From: Evernia prunastri
Taxonomy: Eukaryota > Ascomycota > Lecanoromycetes > Lecanorales > Parmeliaceae
Reading direction: 5' to 3'
Assembly: GCA_003184365.1 (NCBI GenBank)
Contig: NKYR01000064.1
Coordinates: 154,076-218,075, forward strand
Length of the DNA stretch: 64,000 bases
Shown here piece by piece: positions 45,295-57,300 of the stretch; position 1 is the first letter of the stretch; each line of letters starts with the position of its first letter. Under the pieces are notes generated by a model. That model did not search any database and was not told the origin of the DNA. It was given only the letters and a program-made list of their open reading frames with translations. Position numbers and translations under genes: made by a program.

Positions 45295-47063
45295 ATGGCG
45301 CTGGCAAGCAATCTGTCAAATCGAATATCTCAAAAAGATGTTGTCCTCGGTCGAAGGCAAGTCGAGGGCATGATTGCAGATGGCCGGACTGTAATTATCG
45401 TTGATGGCAAGGTGCTCAAAGTAGACGCTTGGCTCAGGTATCATCCAGGCGGAGAGAAGGCTATCATGCACATGGTTGGCCGCGATGCTACAGACGAAGT
45501 GAATGCGTACGGAAAACCAGTACGGGGTGGAGGCAGGACTTCGCTAATCGAGCCATTGACAGACTACATTCGGCTGGGGCCCGCCAACACATGCTGAAGT
45601 TCCAGATTGGCAGAGTCGAGGGACGATGGAGGAATTTCCTGCCACCTGTTCAAGGCGGCAAGTTCAGGACTTATTCTGATGCCATTGAAGCGACCGGCGA
45701 GGATACCGAGGACGAACATACTTCAATTGAAAGCAGCTCCCCCCCAGACTCTCCACTATTTGATGCTATTGATTGCCTGAGCGATTTCGGGCGACGACGG
45801 CGCAGCAACAAATCGGAACTTCATGAAGTCTCGTCAATCTCTTCTTTATCTTCGATTGGGTCGCCTACAACCGATGACCAGAGCAATCTCTCAGCGATGG
45901 ATGCTCGGACGCAGCAAGAAATTGATCTCGATCTCGCAAAATATCCAGCATTAGACCCGGCGACACAAGATGACATCGTACAGAAATACCGCCTCCTCTT
46001 CGACCGACTTCGTGCTGAGGGACTATTTCAGTGCAACTATACCTCCTATATGATTGAGCTTTCTAGATATACTTTCCTATTCACCATGTTTCTCATACTC
46101 CTAAAGTACGGCTGGTATGGTACCAGTGGCCTTTTCCTGGGTATGCTGTGGCACCAATTGGTGTTCACCGTCCATGATGCAGGGCACATGGGCATAACCC
46201 ACAACTTCACGATTGACACGTTGGTGGGAATAATGATTGCAGACTTCATCGGGGGTCTGAGCTTAGGGTGGTGGAAACGGAGCCATAATGTGCATCACAT
46301 CGTCACGAACTCACCGGAACATGACCCTGACATCGAGCACATGCCATTTTTCGCCGTGTCGCATCGATTTTTCGACTCTTTAAAAAGCACATACTACGAC
46401 CGCATAATGACATACGACCCTTTTGCCAAATTTATGCTGCGATATCAGCACTATCTCTACTATCCTATACTTTTATTCCGAAGGTTCAATCTATACCGCT
46501 TGAGTTGGGAATACCTCATCATAGGCCAAGGACCAAAGAAAGGGCCTGCTTGGTGGCATAGGTGGCTCGAGATTACCGGTCAAGTCTTCTTCTGGTACTG
46601 GTTCGGCTACAAAGTGGTCTACCAATCGATTCCCACCGCTGCCGGCAGATTCGCTTTTGTCATGGTCAGCCACATGATCACAGCTCCGCTCCATGTACAA
46701 ATCACGCTCAGCCATTTCGCCATGAGCACCGCAGACCTTGGGACCAACGAATCCTTCCCACAGAAGATGCTCCGAACCACCATGGATGTCGATTGCCCGG
46801 AGTGGCTCGACTTCTTCCACGGGGGTCTGCAGTTCCAGGTTATCCACCATCTTTTCCCTCGGATGCCACGGCATAACCTGCGACGGACGCAGAAGCTGGT
46901 CCAAGAATTTTGCAGAGAAGTTGACATTCCGTACGCCTTGTATGGCTTTGTGGAGGGTAACAAGGAGGTCATTGGTCGACTGGCAGATGTTGGACGCCAA
47001 GCTGCAATTCTGGCGCAATGTCAGAAGACACTTGCAGAGAAAGGGGATTACGGCCATCATTGA
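45295..47063 (+). CDS. Cytochrome b5-fused Delta8-type sphingolipid desaturase
   Basis: These ER membrane enzymes introduce the Delta8 double bond into the sphingoid base of glucosylceramide precursors. Two exons, 45295-45506 and 45563-47063 (56-nt intron), code for 570 residues. Seen: an N-terminal cytochrome b5 domain with the haem motif HPGG (YHPGGEKAIMHMVGRDATDE); a Ser-rich linker; and three His boxes, HDAGH (about 46172), HNVHH (about 46286) and QFQVIHH (about 46833), the last with Gln as in front-end and sphingolipid desaturases. Hydrophobic stretches flank the boxes. Restoring LHSAGARQHM across the intron fixes the junction. Fungal Delta8 sphingolipid rather than acyl-CoA Delta6 activity is inferred from overall architecture. 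Confidence 0.9.
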
Positions 47064-47320
47064 TTGCCTTGTATATATCACAAATTACCATCGTACATAT
47101 ACAATGGCTCAAGATTTTCGCACAGTCCATTCTGTTAAGGATTGCATATGGCTCCCTGGTTGGGCTTTGAGATTTTCTTATGTTCAATATCTAGAATTGA
47201 AGGCCTAATGCTACCTCGTCGAGGATCAAGTCCTTGTTATTTCGTCTCCATGCTTATCACCACAAACTCACATTATCGAGACACCGATAATTCAAACCAG
47301 TAGAGTCGCTGCCCTCCAAC

Positions 47321-48285
47321 CTACTTCTCCTCCCGCTCGTCATCCAACGCGACGCACAGCGCCGCAATCATGGTCAAGTCCACCATCGGCGCCACAGTCA
47401 CGAAATACTAGAACTCGCGAACCCCAATAAGCCAAGACCATTTCAATTTCCCACTTCCTACCACCCGTCGACCTGAGAAAAATAAAAAAATAAAAAAAAT
47501 AGAATAAAAGGGAAAGACTCACAGTATCCTTATCGGCGAAGATCTCCCGCATGTTGAAGATGCTGCGCGAGATGTGCGCGACGGGTTCGCCGCCAAAGGT
47601 GACGCTGGCGGAGCGGTCGTACCAGGTGCCGCGCACGTCGAGCTCGACGTGTTTTCCGTCGGATTCGTTTTTGAAGGCGAGGGTTGACTCGTTGGTGAGG
47701 ACTGTGGGTGGTTCAGAGAGGAATGAAGGGAGGGGGTGGGGAGCGGGGAGTGGAGAAGGGAATGAAGGTGTGATGCTTCGAGGACGATGCACCTCCTTGC
47801 AATGGAAAAGGCAGTCACTCACGTGTAAATTTCTTCGTAATCACGAACAGCTCATGGCCCTTTGGGTTCTCCGCACGGAACGTCTTGTGGATCGTGAAGT
47901 GCTTGTTCTTCAAAGCGAAGAGCTCATTGCCGTGGATATCCGTGAACGCTGTCCCATCACGCGCGATATCAGCCACCAAGGAACGACACATGAAAAAAAA
48001 CTTTCCGCTCCCACCCTTCCCCCCATGAGTGCGCTATGCACATCGAACGTCGAAGGAAAGGAAAGGACCCGCTAGGACCTTAATAGACTACTGACCCTTC
48101 TTATCGCTCAGGGACAGCAGCTTCCCTTTGCATTTGCAGACCTCGACACCGTCGACCGTCTTGACGGTGAAATCGTCGCCGGAGAGGGAAAAGGCCTTTT
48201 CTTTCATGTGCAGGGTCACCGGTTCCGGGTGGCATTGCGCGAGGGTGGGTCCTAGGGGAGGATTGAAGGGCGTGAGGGGGGCCAT
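47321..48285 (-). CDS. LURP-one-related (Tubby-like fold) protein
   Basis: LOR proteins share the Tubby C-terminal fold; in fungi their role is unknown. Four exons, 48285-48096, 47948-47823, 47701-47523 and 47407-47321, are in phase and give about 193 residues. Seen: MKEKAFSLSGDDFTVKTVDG, FTDIHGNELFALKNKHFTIH, ENPKGHELFVITKKFT, the strand GTWYDRSASVTFGGEPVAHI, and the C-terminal hydrophobic strand/helix YFVTVAPMVDLTMIAALCVA. These alternate strands and the closing helix match the LOR family. Exon 4 was placed by its acceptor CTAG and the continuation TYFVTVAP. Confidence 0.85.
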
Positions 48286-50299
48286 GGTTTGAAAAGGGGA
48301 TTGATTTGACAGGGTGTCGGGCGTTGGCAGGGCAAGGAATCCAAGATGCCTGAAAGAACCATTTTCACTTGACTTTATACTTAGACTTTATAGAGAGAGA
48401 GAGCGAATTAGACGCTAGAGCAGTCCGGTTTCGAAACGGGTCGGGCGCTGCCGTGTAAAGCTGCCCGTACGTACCTTAGCGCGTGGGGTTCTTCCCGTAC
48501 TTGGGTATCTTCCCTGATTCTGCACGATTGCATGGCGGAAGCTTATTCATCCTTTGCATGCATCAAGGATTCAAGGATTCAAGGTTGGATATGAATTGCA
48601 TCCTCTCATACAAGTCCCTACCAACGTGGCTTACCTTTCGGCGCCGCCGTCGATGGATTTTGTTGGCCTGTATTCGTGTGAAGCGAAGAATTGAATTGCT
48701 CCGAGAGATCCTCGAGAGTCGAGGCTCTGAGGGATGAGCCTGAAGCAGGTTTCTTGTTTTATGTACGAGTACTTTCAAGGACCCATCCGACGTCGATTAC
48801 CCAGTTGCGGGGATCAGATCTCCAAAGCAGGGATGTGTTTCTTCCGGGAAAGAATCTAGAATCCCACAAGTGAGGGCGATGATCATGTACCCGGTCAGGC
48901 ATGTATGTATCGTATCAACCTCGGGTCTTCTGATTTTGTGTGCTAAGACATAGGAAATCTAGTAAGGTGTTACCTAACTCACTCTATCTTCTAGAGTACA
49001 TTAAAAGTGCTAAGACAAGGAGGGAAGAAAAGATCAGGCTTGGTATAAGGTACATGCAGCCGGGTCTCCTTTGGAGACTATTCTTCCGATAAAGCGCCGC
49101 CTTTCTCGTAAGACAATCATAGATGAATAGGTAGGAACAAGTAAAGTAGACAAGGATGACTTTCTTTCTGGCTCGCTTGTTCTATGAGATAGAGTAGCGA
49201 GAGCCACCTAGTACTGCTAGTTCTTCAAAGGCTCGACTGGATCTGAATCTGAATCTGAATTCGAATCTAGATCGGAATCTAGATTGGAATCTAGATTGGA
49301 ATCTAAATCAGAATCAAATCTTGTATCTATAACCATCTCAGCTATCATAAAAGGATCCTTGGAAAACATTTGACAAGACCTTCTCGACCCCAATGAGCTC
49401 CCATCCAAGCGTCTTCGCGTCTCCGATCGTGCATGTCGCTAGAGTATCTTGGAAAATTAGAGGACAAGATGATATAATAGGTCATGCAACCTTTCACAAT
49501 CCTAATCGATAAGAGGTTCCTGTACATATACTAGCTAGCCTGTGCAAGGGAAGGCAGGGCATTTCCCTATCAACCACGCAGCATCAATTTTGCTGCTCTG
49601 TTACATCGGCTGAGGACGCATATGCAGTATTGTCCCCACGTCTCTGACATGAAAAAATTGCTCCGGGTGTAAGGGCTGCGTCCAGATCGATGATATCACG
49701 TGATAACATTTGAAGCATCCTTCGTTGACGCCCAAAAAATACCACAGTATGGGATGAAATCACTTTGGTGGCGCTTGTCTTCATGCTGACCCTTGTCCTC
49801 TCCCATATTCGTTTTGCATGAAGATAAATAAAAAACCACCTAGAAGATTGTGTCCGGGATCCACAGGAGGAATAAGTACCGCTTATTCGAACGCCATTGA
49901 GTCGGGTTGGGGGCACGTTGAAGACGTGAAAAATTCCAGACAAATTTTTGCCGCAGACGGGAGGTTTGGATCACGCGTATTATAGAGGGAAAGCATACGA
50001 GCAACTCAACTGCGAATTCGTTGATCTTGAGACTTTTGGAGGATGTCTTGACCGCGCAGGTGGACGTTGGACAGAAATAATTGCCATTCTCTCTCTTCAT
50101 TGCGTGAATCTGGCGATCTCAGGCAGCCATAGCCATCCCTTTCGTGCGAATCTTGATACATCTTGATAAGTAAGCTGAACATGGCTCAACGGGACAAGAG
50201 TTGGGTTCCTGCGTCGTCTGAGGGTCAACGGTGACGGCCATTCAAATATTTTATGAAAGGGATAAGGTAGCCTCCAATGCATGGAACACCACATCAAAC
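48286..50299. other. 2 kb without a recognised gene
   Basis: Divergent frames here are short and give no domain. The region holds the LURP-type promoter (with a GA dinucleotide run at about 48392-48403) and a short GAATCT/AGATTG repeat at 49229-49320 that encodes a false Asp/Ser repeat frame. A relic gene cannot be excluded. Confidence 0.45.
49229..49320. repeat. GAATCT-type short tandem repeat
   Basis: Imperfect 6-bp and 12-bp units (TGAATC, GGAATCTAGATT) repeat about a dozen times. Read on the minus strand it gives an SDLDSN-like peptide that is almost certainly not a protein. Confidence 0.75.
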
Positions 50300-51279
50300 T
50301 CAAGCGTGTTTTAACCGTATCCCATATTGTCCGTAATCGAATTCATCCAGCGATATCAGCATCTCCGCCCAACCATCTTCGGACGACAAACGGCTGGGTC
50401 CTTTGGACGCCTTCTTCTCCTGCTCCTCATCCAACCTTCCATCCACGCCAGTCTTCTCATTATCCCCCTCCCCGCTCTTCCCCCCCAGCACCATCTCCTC
50501 CCTCCCTCTCCAAACCCCCCTCAACCCCTCATGCGGCACCCAACAAACCCTCATCCCCGCCCTCCTCCCCGCTTCCACACCCCCAACGCTATCCTCGAAA
50601 ACCACACACTCCGGCGGCCTCACCTCCCTCTCCCCCGGCGCCAAGTGCGCATTGACTCTCCCAAGCGCCAACAGGAACACGTCCGGCATGGGCTTCTTCC
50701 TCGCCTCGGTCATCGCCGCGTCGTCGCCGAAGACGCGACATTCGTGTGGGAAGGCGGAGGTGATGCCGGGCAGGTGGGAGGTTTTGATCCTGAAGGTCTT
50801 GCTCGTGGCGGAGGAGGCGATGGCCATGTGGACTGCGGGGGCGGTCTGGGATGAGAGATTGGAGAGGAGTTCGGGGACGCCGGGGAGGGGGGCGCAGGTT
50901 TCGAAGAGCGGGTACTGGGCGCTGACTTTGGCGGTCCATTCATCGTAGGTGATGGGTAGTTGGGCCCAGTCGAGGAGCTGGAGCATGCCCTTGGGGTTTT
51001 ATTTTTTGTTAGTTTGGATGTTCGAGCGGGCTTAGGGGCGGGGGGGAGAGAAACAGGGGGAGGATGGGATACCTCGCGGCCTCTGCTTTGCTGCTTTGCT
51101 TTGATGCGCCATGGTAAGTCGGGCTTGCCGTACGAGTGGAGGATGTTGTTGTAGATGTCCGTGTAGATGTCTTCCGAATTGATCAGGAGACCGTCTACGT
51201 CGAAGATGCAAGCGCGGACTGACGGAAAATCTGCATTATTGGGTTGGATATCAGGCATGTTTGATGTGAGGGCGTCCAT
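50300..51279 (-). CDS. HAD-superfamily phosphatase (DOG/GPP/pseudouridinase-phosphatase-like)
   Basis: HAD phosphatases of this group dephosphorylate small sugar or nucleoside phosphates in the cytosol; the substrate is not clear. Two exons, 51279-51073 and 50989-50300, code for 298 residues. Seen: motif I IFDVDGLLINSED (nucleophile Asp and acid Asp), the cap region LQLLDWAQLPITYDEW, motif II MAIASSATS, motif III Lys in ARKKPMPDVFLLAL, and motif IV VVFEDSVGGVEAGRRAGM. A disordered insert with Glu/Lys-rich residues (SGEGDNEKTGVDG) lies near the C-terminus. All catalytic residues are present. Confidence 0.9.
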
Positions 51280-52216
51280 TTCATCTATGTATTCTTGCTC
51301 CTAAAGTATTAAATCGTATTGTTACATGCGCTAAAACTTGGATAGGGTTAGGCTGAGGTTTAAAAACATCCTAAATTTATTTGCGCTGGATGTGACATTC
51401 GTTCATGAGCTATGCATTTGATTATCTAACCTTAACGGAAGGCTATGGGTCCAAGAAACGGTGTAAAGGCGATTACTTTTGGAGAGATGGTTTCAGTACG
51501 GTTCCAGGGTATCAGAACTATGTGACGATTATTTTAATAAAACGTTTTTTAAAATCCACAGTATTAAAATATCAACGGTAATAAATCAGTTAATAAAGAT
51601 ATACGTATTCATAAAAAGAACCGAAACCATTATTTTACCGTTTTATACTTGAAACTATTAAAATACTATCAAGCCTGTCAAGTCTGTCAAGTCAGGTACT
51701 CGGAAGGTCTCTACGCTGAGAAAACTCAACGTTCTTAGAGAATTAAGTGCAAAAATGAGCGATTTAGTCAATTTTCTCGCGTGGGTGTCCTTCAGACATA
51801 TGCGCCATGATGTGGGGTTGATGGGCGGGCCTTAGAGACTGTTGGTATCATGGGCACTTGCGCCTTGAACTCTGAATCTATCTGTCGGATAACAGACTTT
51901 CGATAGTAGAAACCGTATATTTTTGGAAACGGTTCTACTACGATATCTCGATAGTTATCGTTATTTGAGATAAAGGTATTAAAAATTAAAATCGTAATTA
52001 TTTTAAAAATGTATTAAAAACTTCATCGCCTTTAGGCAGAATCTAATTTTGATACGTCACAGAAAAAGTACCGTATATATACCGTAAATATACGGTAGTT
52101 TTCCACCCGCAAAGTCCGCTAAGGTAATGCAAAGACTTTACGACGGAAGTCATCCACAGTGACTATAGTGGCAAATGCTCTGGCCTGACTCAGTCGCTAC
52201 CTTGATTGATGCTTCT
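51280..52216. other. AT-rich tract with palindromes
   Basis: From about 51490 to 52110 the sequence is markedly AT-rich with many TpA steps and no coding frame. It contains a hairpin at about 51906-51942 (arms GTAGAAACCGT and ACGGTTCTAC) and a TATACGG/CCGTATA palindrome at 52070-52097. This looks like an old, mutated repeat, but no terminal repeats could be matched. Confidence 0.5.
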
Positions 52217-52554
52217 TCCCCCTTCGCAATGATAGTCCTTCCCTTTCACCACTCTTGGTTTTCACTCTTCCTCTTCCTCTTCCTCTTCCTCCTCCTCCTC
52301 CTCCTCCTCCTCTTCCACTTCCTCATTTTCTCCTTCTCCATCCTCTCTATCAGCATCCATGCCCGCATTTGCCTGCNNNNNNNNNNNNNNNTCCCCCTTC
52401 GCAATGATAGTCCTTCCCTTTCACCACTCTTGGTTTTCACTCTTCCTCTTCCTCTTCCTCTTCCTCCTCCTCCTCCTCCTCCTCCTCCTCTTCCACTTCC
52501 TCATTTTCTCCTTCTCCATCCTCTCTATCAGCATCCATGCCCGCATTTGCCTGC
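52217..52554. repeat. Direct duplication around a 15-N gap
   Basis: Positions 52217-52376 and 52392-52554 are the same sequence (CTTCCTCTTC..., then (CTC)n, then TCTATCAGCATCCATGCCCG) apart from one extra CTC unit in the right copy. They are separated by 15 N (52377-52391). Two copies flanking a gap suggest unmerged contig ends over a (CTC)n run rather than a real duplication. Confidence 0.85.
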
Positions 52555-54028
52555 TCGTGTTCAAAATCTATGCTTCCAATACTTCTCAGGTCTCGTTTGA
52601 GATCATCGGCGCAAAACATCTTACACAACGTTTTCATATCCTCATAGACCACCTGTCGTTGGCTTGAGCCGGGAATGTAAATAGTGTTGCCGATATTGAA
52701 CGTCAGCGAGTAGAGGATATTGCGGGCATCCCAATCATCTTCGGGAGGTGATACTGGAAATCGGGACTTGTATTCCCTGATGTAAGCCTTGTTGCTTAGA
52801 CGGTGCCGAGGCGCCCTCCAATTGCCAGTGTCGTACTCGTTATGACCATAAAAAGAACAGACATCAAACACAAATGCGTCCCCCGTCTTCTGATCCAATG
52901 CAGTATTGCCTCCGATCGTTAGACAAAATCCCGTTAAGTCGGGTGGAAGCCATCACTTACCATCCCAGCAGTCACCGTGAACGAGACAGGGTTTGAGAAC
53001 CCTCCCTCTGACTGTAGCGGTAGAAGAAGCCGGGGAACAACTTTCTCTAGCGTGAGCTTGCACACAACGTCAAACTCAGGCCACCGGAGAATTGGCTTCG
53101 CCAAGTCCATTACATGTCCGAGGTGTCTGGTATACAGAATACACCATGAATCTTCCCAGGTGTCGACCGCCTGAGCGATCTTGGCATGACAAGTAGACAT
53201 GTGAAAGCCGAATTTTCCAGTGGGAGATATAGAATCCTTATGTAAATTGGCTAGACCAGCGGCGAGCTTCGTAGGACTTGCCGGCTACTAGATAATGAGA
53301 CTTGAAGCATTGACACGATACCAGATGAACTGCTTCAAATTGGATGCTAGGCAACCGAGGCGCTTTTGTATATCTATTGGGGGCAAGGGGGAGCAGGAAA
53401 GGGAAGCTGGCGACGACTTCTTTTGTCATATGTGTGACTCAACACTGCGTATCTCAAAGCACGTACCTGCTTGCCAACATCTCGAAATTCTGCAAGGAGA
53501 AAATAGATTTCAGGATCATCCTGGGTATATTTCCCCCAAGAATAGGGCTCTGGCACGAAGCTAGGAGAGACAGCGTGAATGGCTCTCAAAGACTCAAATT
53601 CGCCCTCGCACATATGTTTCCCTGTGTTACCCAATGTGACAACCTGTTATATTGGTATCAGTTGCTGTACACCCCGTCTTACGAGGGAATCCAACCTTGA
53701 GGAAGTAGTTCTTCTCTTCTCCGGAGGGCAACTTGACGATGATTTTTGCGGTCTTGCCCCAAAGTGACATGCCATAGTTCTGTGCATGCACGATCTTTGT
53801 TCCAGATACAGGGAAAGCTGACTACCTTTTAGTGACATTGGCGCTACACGTGACAGTACAGTCCTCACAGGCTCTCACGCTCTCATCGACATCGTAGTTT
53901 CCACTAGGCTGGGGGGGCAAGATGGGCTCCGAGGGTGTCTGCTCAGCCTCTAGCTGGGCCTCACCGATTTTGATGTTAGAGATGGAGTCGGTGACCTCCG
54001 TCCCACGCATCACAATGGTAGACGCCAT
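52437..54028 (-). CDS. Fructosamine/ketosamine-3-kinase-like protein, frameshifted
   Basis: The family (PF03881-type, APH kinase fold) phosphorylates sugar adducts on proteins for deglycation. Exons: 54028-53879, 53821-53696, 53643-53467, 53284-52961 and 52909-52437. Seen: AYGMSLWGKTAK-like start of the kinase domain (MSLWGKTAKIIVKLPSG); GEFESLRAIHAVSPSFVPEP; LAAGLANLHKDS; the catalytic loop LVHGDCWDGN; then FVFDVCSFYGHNEYD; and a Glu-only tail from a (CTC)n run. Between VPRLLLPLQSE and the RVLKPCLVHGD block (about 53000-53006) the frame shifts by one base in a G-rich run, while splice phases on both sides fit. Either the gene is dead or one G is missing in this assembly; the nearby doubtful gap favours an error. 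The first intron and start are less certain. Confidence 0.7.
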
Positions 54029-54369
54029 AGCAACCTGAAGGAGGCTAAATCTTGATAGAAATAAGAATTCAAGGTATCAGTTGCATATTTAGAGTGCGAT
54101 GAAGCAGTTGCTAGATATATATAGCCAAGAAGCCCAAAGCTGCAGAGCGTACCAATCGTCACTTTGTATATATCCGCGGACTGTAGGTGGGATGAAGCTA
54201 CATTATGGCGGGTTTTATTTACCTGATGAAGGATCGATCAACCTTACCTAACCTATCTCTGTCAAGCCCGTAAGCCTGTTCCCGTCCCGGAAATCGACTC
54301 CACCATCGTCCTGGGTGTCTTTGGGAAAATGTCAAGCAAATAGAAAACAGCCTCCATTGGCATCTGGAA
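54029..54369. other. Intergenic, divergent promoters
   Basis: 341 bp between the kinase-like gene and the NLR-like gene. No frame of interest was seen. Confidence 0.4.
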
Positions 54370-57300
54370 GTGAAAAGCTTGCGCCTGTCCCCCTATCACT
54401 TTACCCGTAAATACATACCTTTCTATTTGGGGCGATCTCTGTCGTCAGGAAGCAATCGTTCGGGCAGGAGATGCCATCTTGACAGCCCAGCAGTATGGTC
54501 GGTGCCACAAAGATATCCCATCACTACTCGTGTTATCTACGCAAGCCCAACTGACACAAGATTACGAGATAGCTGCGCAAGATTGGTTTCAATAATACTC
54601 ATCGCGCTTATGACAACGGCGCTCCCGCTTCCGGTGAACCTTCTGCTGTACAAGGGCTTGGCCTCGAATCCGCACCATCGTTTGACCCTGAATCAGATCC
54701 TCGACAACGTCTTAGAGCACAGTCCTCTGTCGGCTTTCCTGTCGAAACGTTCCAGCGCGCTGGCAGAATACCGTTCCAACGCAGAAGCGGAGGAGATCTA
54801 CTCCGCAGCCCATCGAACTCGAATTCCTCATTTCCTAGCACAGAGAACCTATCACAACCAGGGAGCCAGCTTCCTGACCCTCTGGGGCTTCATCTAGTCT
54901 GTGACAACTCCCATCCCACCGGAGATATCATATTCGTACATGGATTGGGAGGTACGGCGAGAAAAACGTGGTCTTGGGATAGAAATGTGGACTACTTCTG
55001 GCCTGAGTGGCTGGCTGAAGAAGACGCATTGCGGTCATACAGGATTTTTACATACGGATACAACTCCAATTTTAAGGGTGCTGGGACCAACCTCAACATC
55101 ATTGACTTTGCCAAGGACCTCCTATTTCAGATGTTAATATTTTCCGGGGGGCTCGAGGAGAACCATGTACCTGTTGGCCGGCAGCCCATCATATTCGTTG
55201 CGCATTCTATGGGGGGCTTGGTAGTGAAAAAGGCATATGTGCTCGGCAAGCACGATGAGCAATATGCCCACATTATTTCCAAAACCTATGGGATCATGTT
55301 CCTTGCCACGCCACATAGAGGTGCACATTACGCGAAGATTCTTAATAATATTCTGTCGACAGCACCCCTTGGTGCGCCGCCAAAGGCTTATGTTGAGGAC
55401 CTGGACACACACTCACGAACTCTACAAGACATCAATGAACAATTCCGAACCTTATGCGGCGAACTGTCCCTGGTTTCCTTCTTTGAGACTCTCAAAACAA
55501 GCTTTGGCATAACCAAGTCTCTAATTGTCGAGAAGGAGTCAGGAATTCTAGGCTATCCTCAAGAAACATCAAACCCTTTGAATGCAGATCATCATACCAT
55601 TTGCAAGTTCAAAAGTCGGGAGGACGGAAACTATATCACGGTCAAGAGCTTGCTCAAATTGTGGGCCTCGAAATTGTCTCAGCTATGCGCTTCAAGTAAG
55701 TGCCACGAACAGCGTTTTCGAGTTATATTTACCTTCCAGCGTATCTTCAAACTCAATGCCACCTCTTTGAGTTGCGATTTGTATATTACAGGCTTTCCCA
55801 GTGTTCTGCTATTCACTGAGTCATGCCTTGCAAGGCCAGCTACGTACAACGGGAATTGCACTTGAGTCTTTCCCAACTCATTGGCAGCTCTCATGCGTTA
55901 AGGTCAACAGAGTTGCATTAGCCCCGACTGTTGACTCGTCGGATATATGTCGCTTCTATTCGCCTGGATTGTCCCTTAGCCCACACGTCTTGATCATCAC
56001 TCTTTATCGTACGCTGTCCGAGTGATGTTTGTGCTGACTTCATAACAGGGCCGATATACCATGCACGTAGGACCAGCAGCACATTCGGCTTATTCAAGAG
56101 CATAGAAGTCATAATGGGAGTACGAGAACGTGCCGAGGACGAGTTTAAGACCTTCCGCAGTAGGGCAATGAACGGAACTTGCCATTGGATTACGCAGAAA
56201 CAAAGCTTCTTGGAATGGCTTGAAGGACATGAGGCATCTCAGAGTCCCAGCGTCTTTTGGCTCACCGGCCTTCCTGCTATGGGCAAAACAGTTCTTGCCA
56301 GTTACGTCGTCGAATATCTTCTGTTGCATGGTGCTAGAAGAGACTGCCAATATCATTTTTTCTCCGCCGGCCATCAAAACAAACGGACAGCAGCGTATTG
56401 TCTTCGCTCCATAGCCTCCCAGCTTGCATTCGTAAACGAGGAGTTCAGGGAGAAATTGTTCAATCTACACGAAGAAACTGGCATTTCGTTCAGCTCACAG
56501 GACCAAAATTTCAGCGTGATATGGGAAAAGATCTTCGAAGGAATTATCTTCAAAATGCAGTTAGACCCTTTGTATTGGGTGCTGGACGCATTCGACGAGG
56601 CGGACGTGCCGTCAAAGCTGGTCAGCAGCCTCATGAGAATTCAGTCGCTGACGCCAATCAAAATACTCATTACCAGCAGACCGATGAGAATACCATCTGG
56701 GCCTGCGACGTGTGGGTCTTCCGTCAACACCTGCTTCCTCTCTGAAGATGACACGGGTGATGACATTCGAGCCTATGTTCGCAACGCCGTCCGCGAAGCT
56801 TTACCAGACGACGAACAACAGATTCGGCACGAAATCATAGAGCAGGTCTTGTCAAAAGCCGGCGGCTCCTTCCTTTGGGTGAAATTGGCCCTTGAGACAC
56901 TTCATGACAATTGGCATACACAAGAAGACATCCGCAAAGCCTTAACAGAAATGCCTAAAGGGATGGAACACCTATACATTCGGATGCTAGAAAAGATCGA
57001 GACTCAATCTCCAAGGTTGCAGCTTATGGCAAAGAGGATTTTGACATGGACGGCTTGTTGCTGGAGGCCTCTCGGCGTCGCTGAATTGCAAACAGCATTA
57101 GAGCCTGAATTCTCCGGTTTTGTAAGGTTACAGGAGACAATCGTTCAAATATGTGGAAATTTCGTTTCCGTGGACAATGACAAGGTATCCCTGATACACA
57201 TGACGGCCCGCCAATTTCTCCTAAGCGGCCGGGATGGGGCACCGGCGTTCATTAACCCTGTTTATGGCCATGAGCATATAGCAACTGTTTGCTTGAAGCA

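Noticed and set aside
49217..49408. Minus-strand Asp/Ser repeat peptide
   Set aside because: Encoded by a GAATCT microsatellite with no signal, domain or splice context.
52175..52667. Leu/Phe-rich + frames that look like membrane proteins
   Set aside because: Products of the (CTC)n/(CTTCCT)n run, crossing a gap of N; the minus-strand kinase-like gene is the real one.
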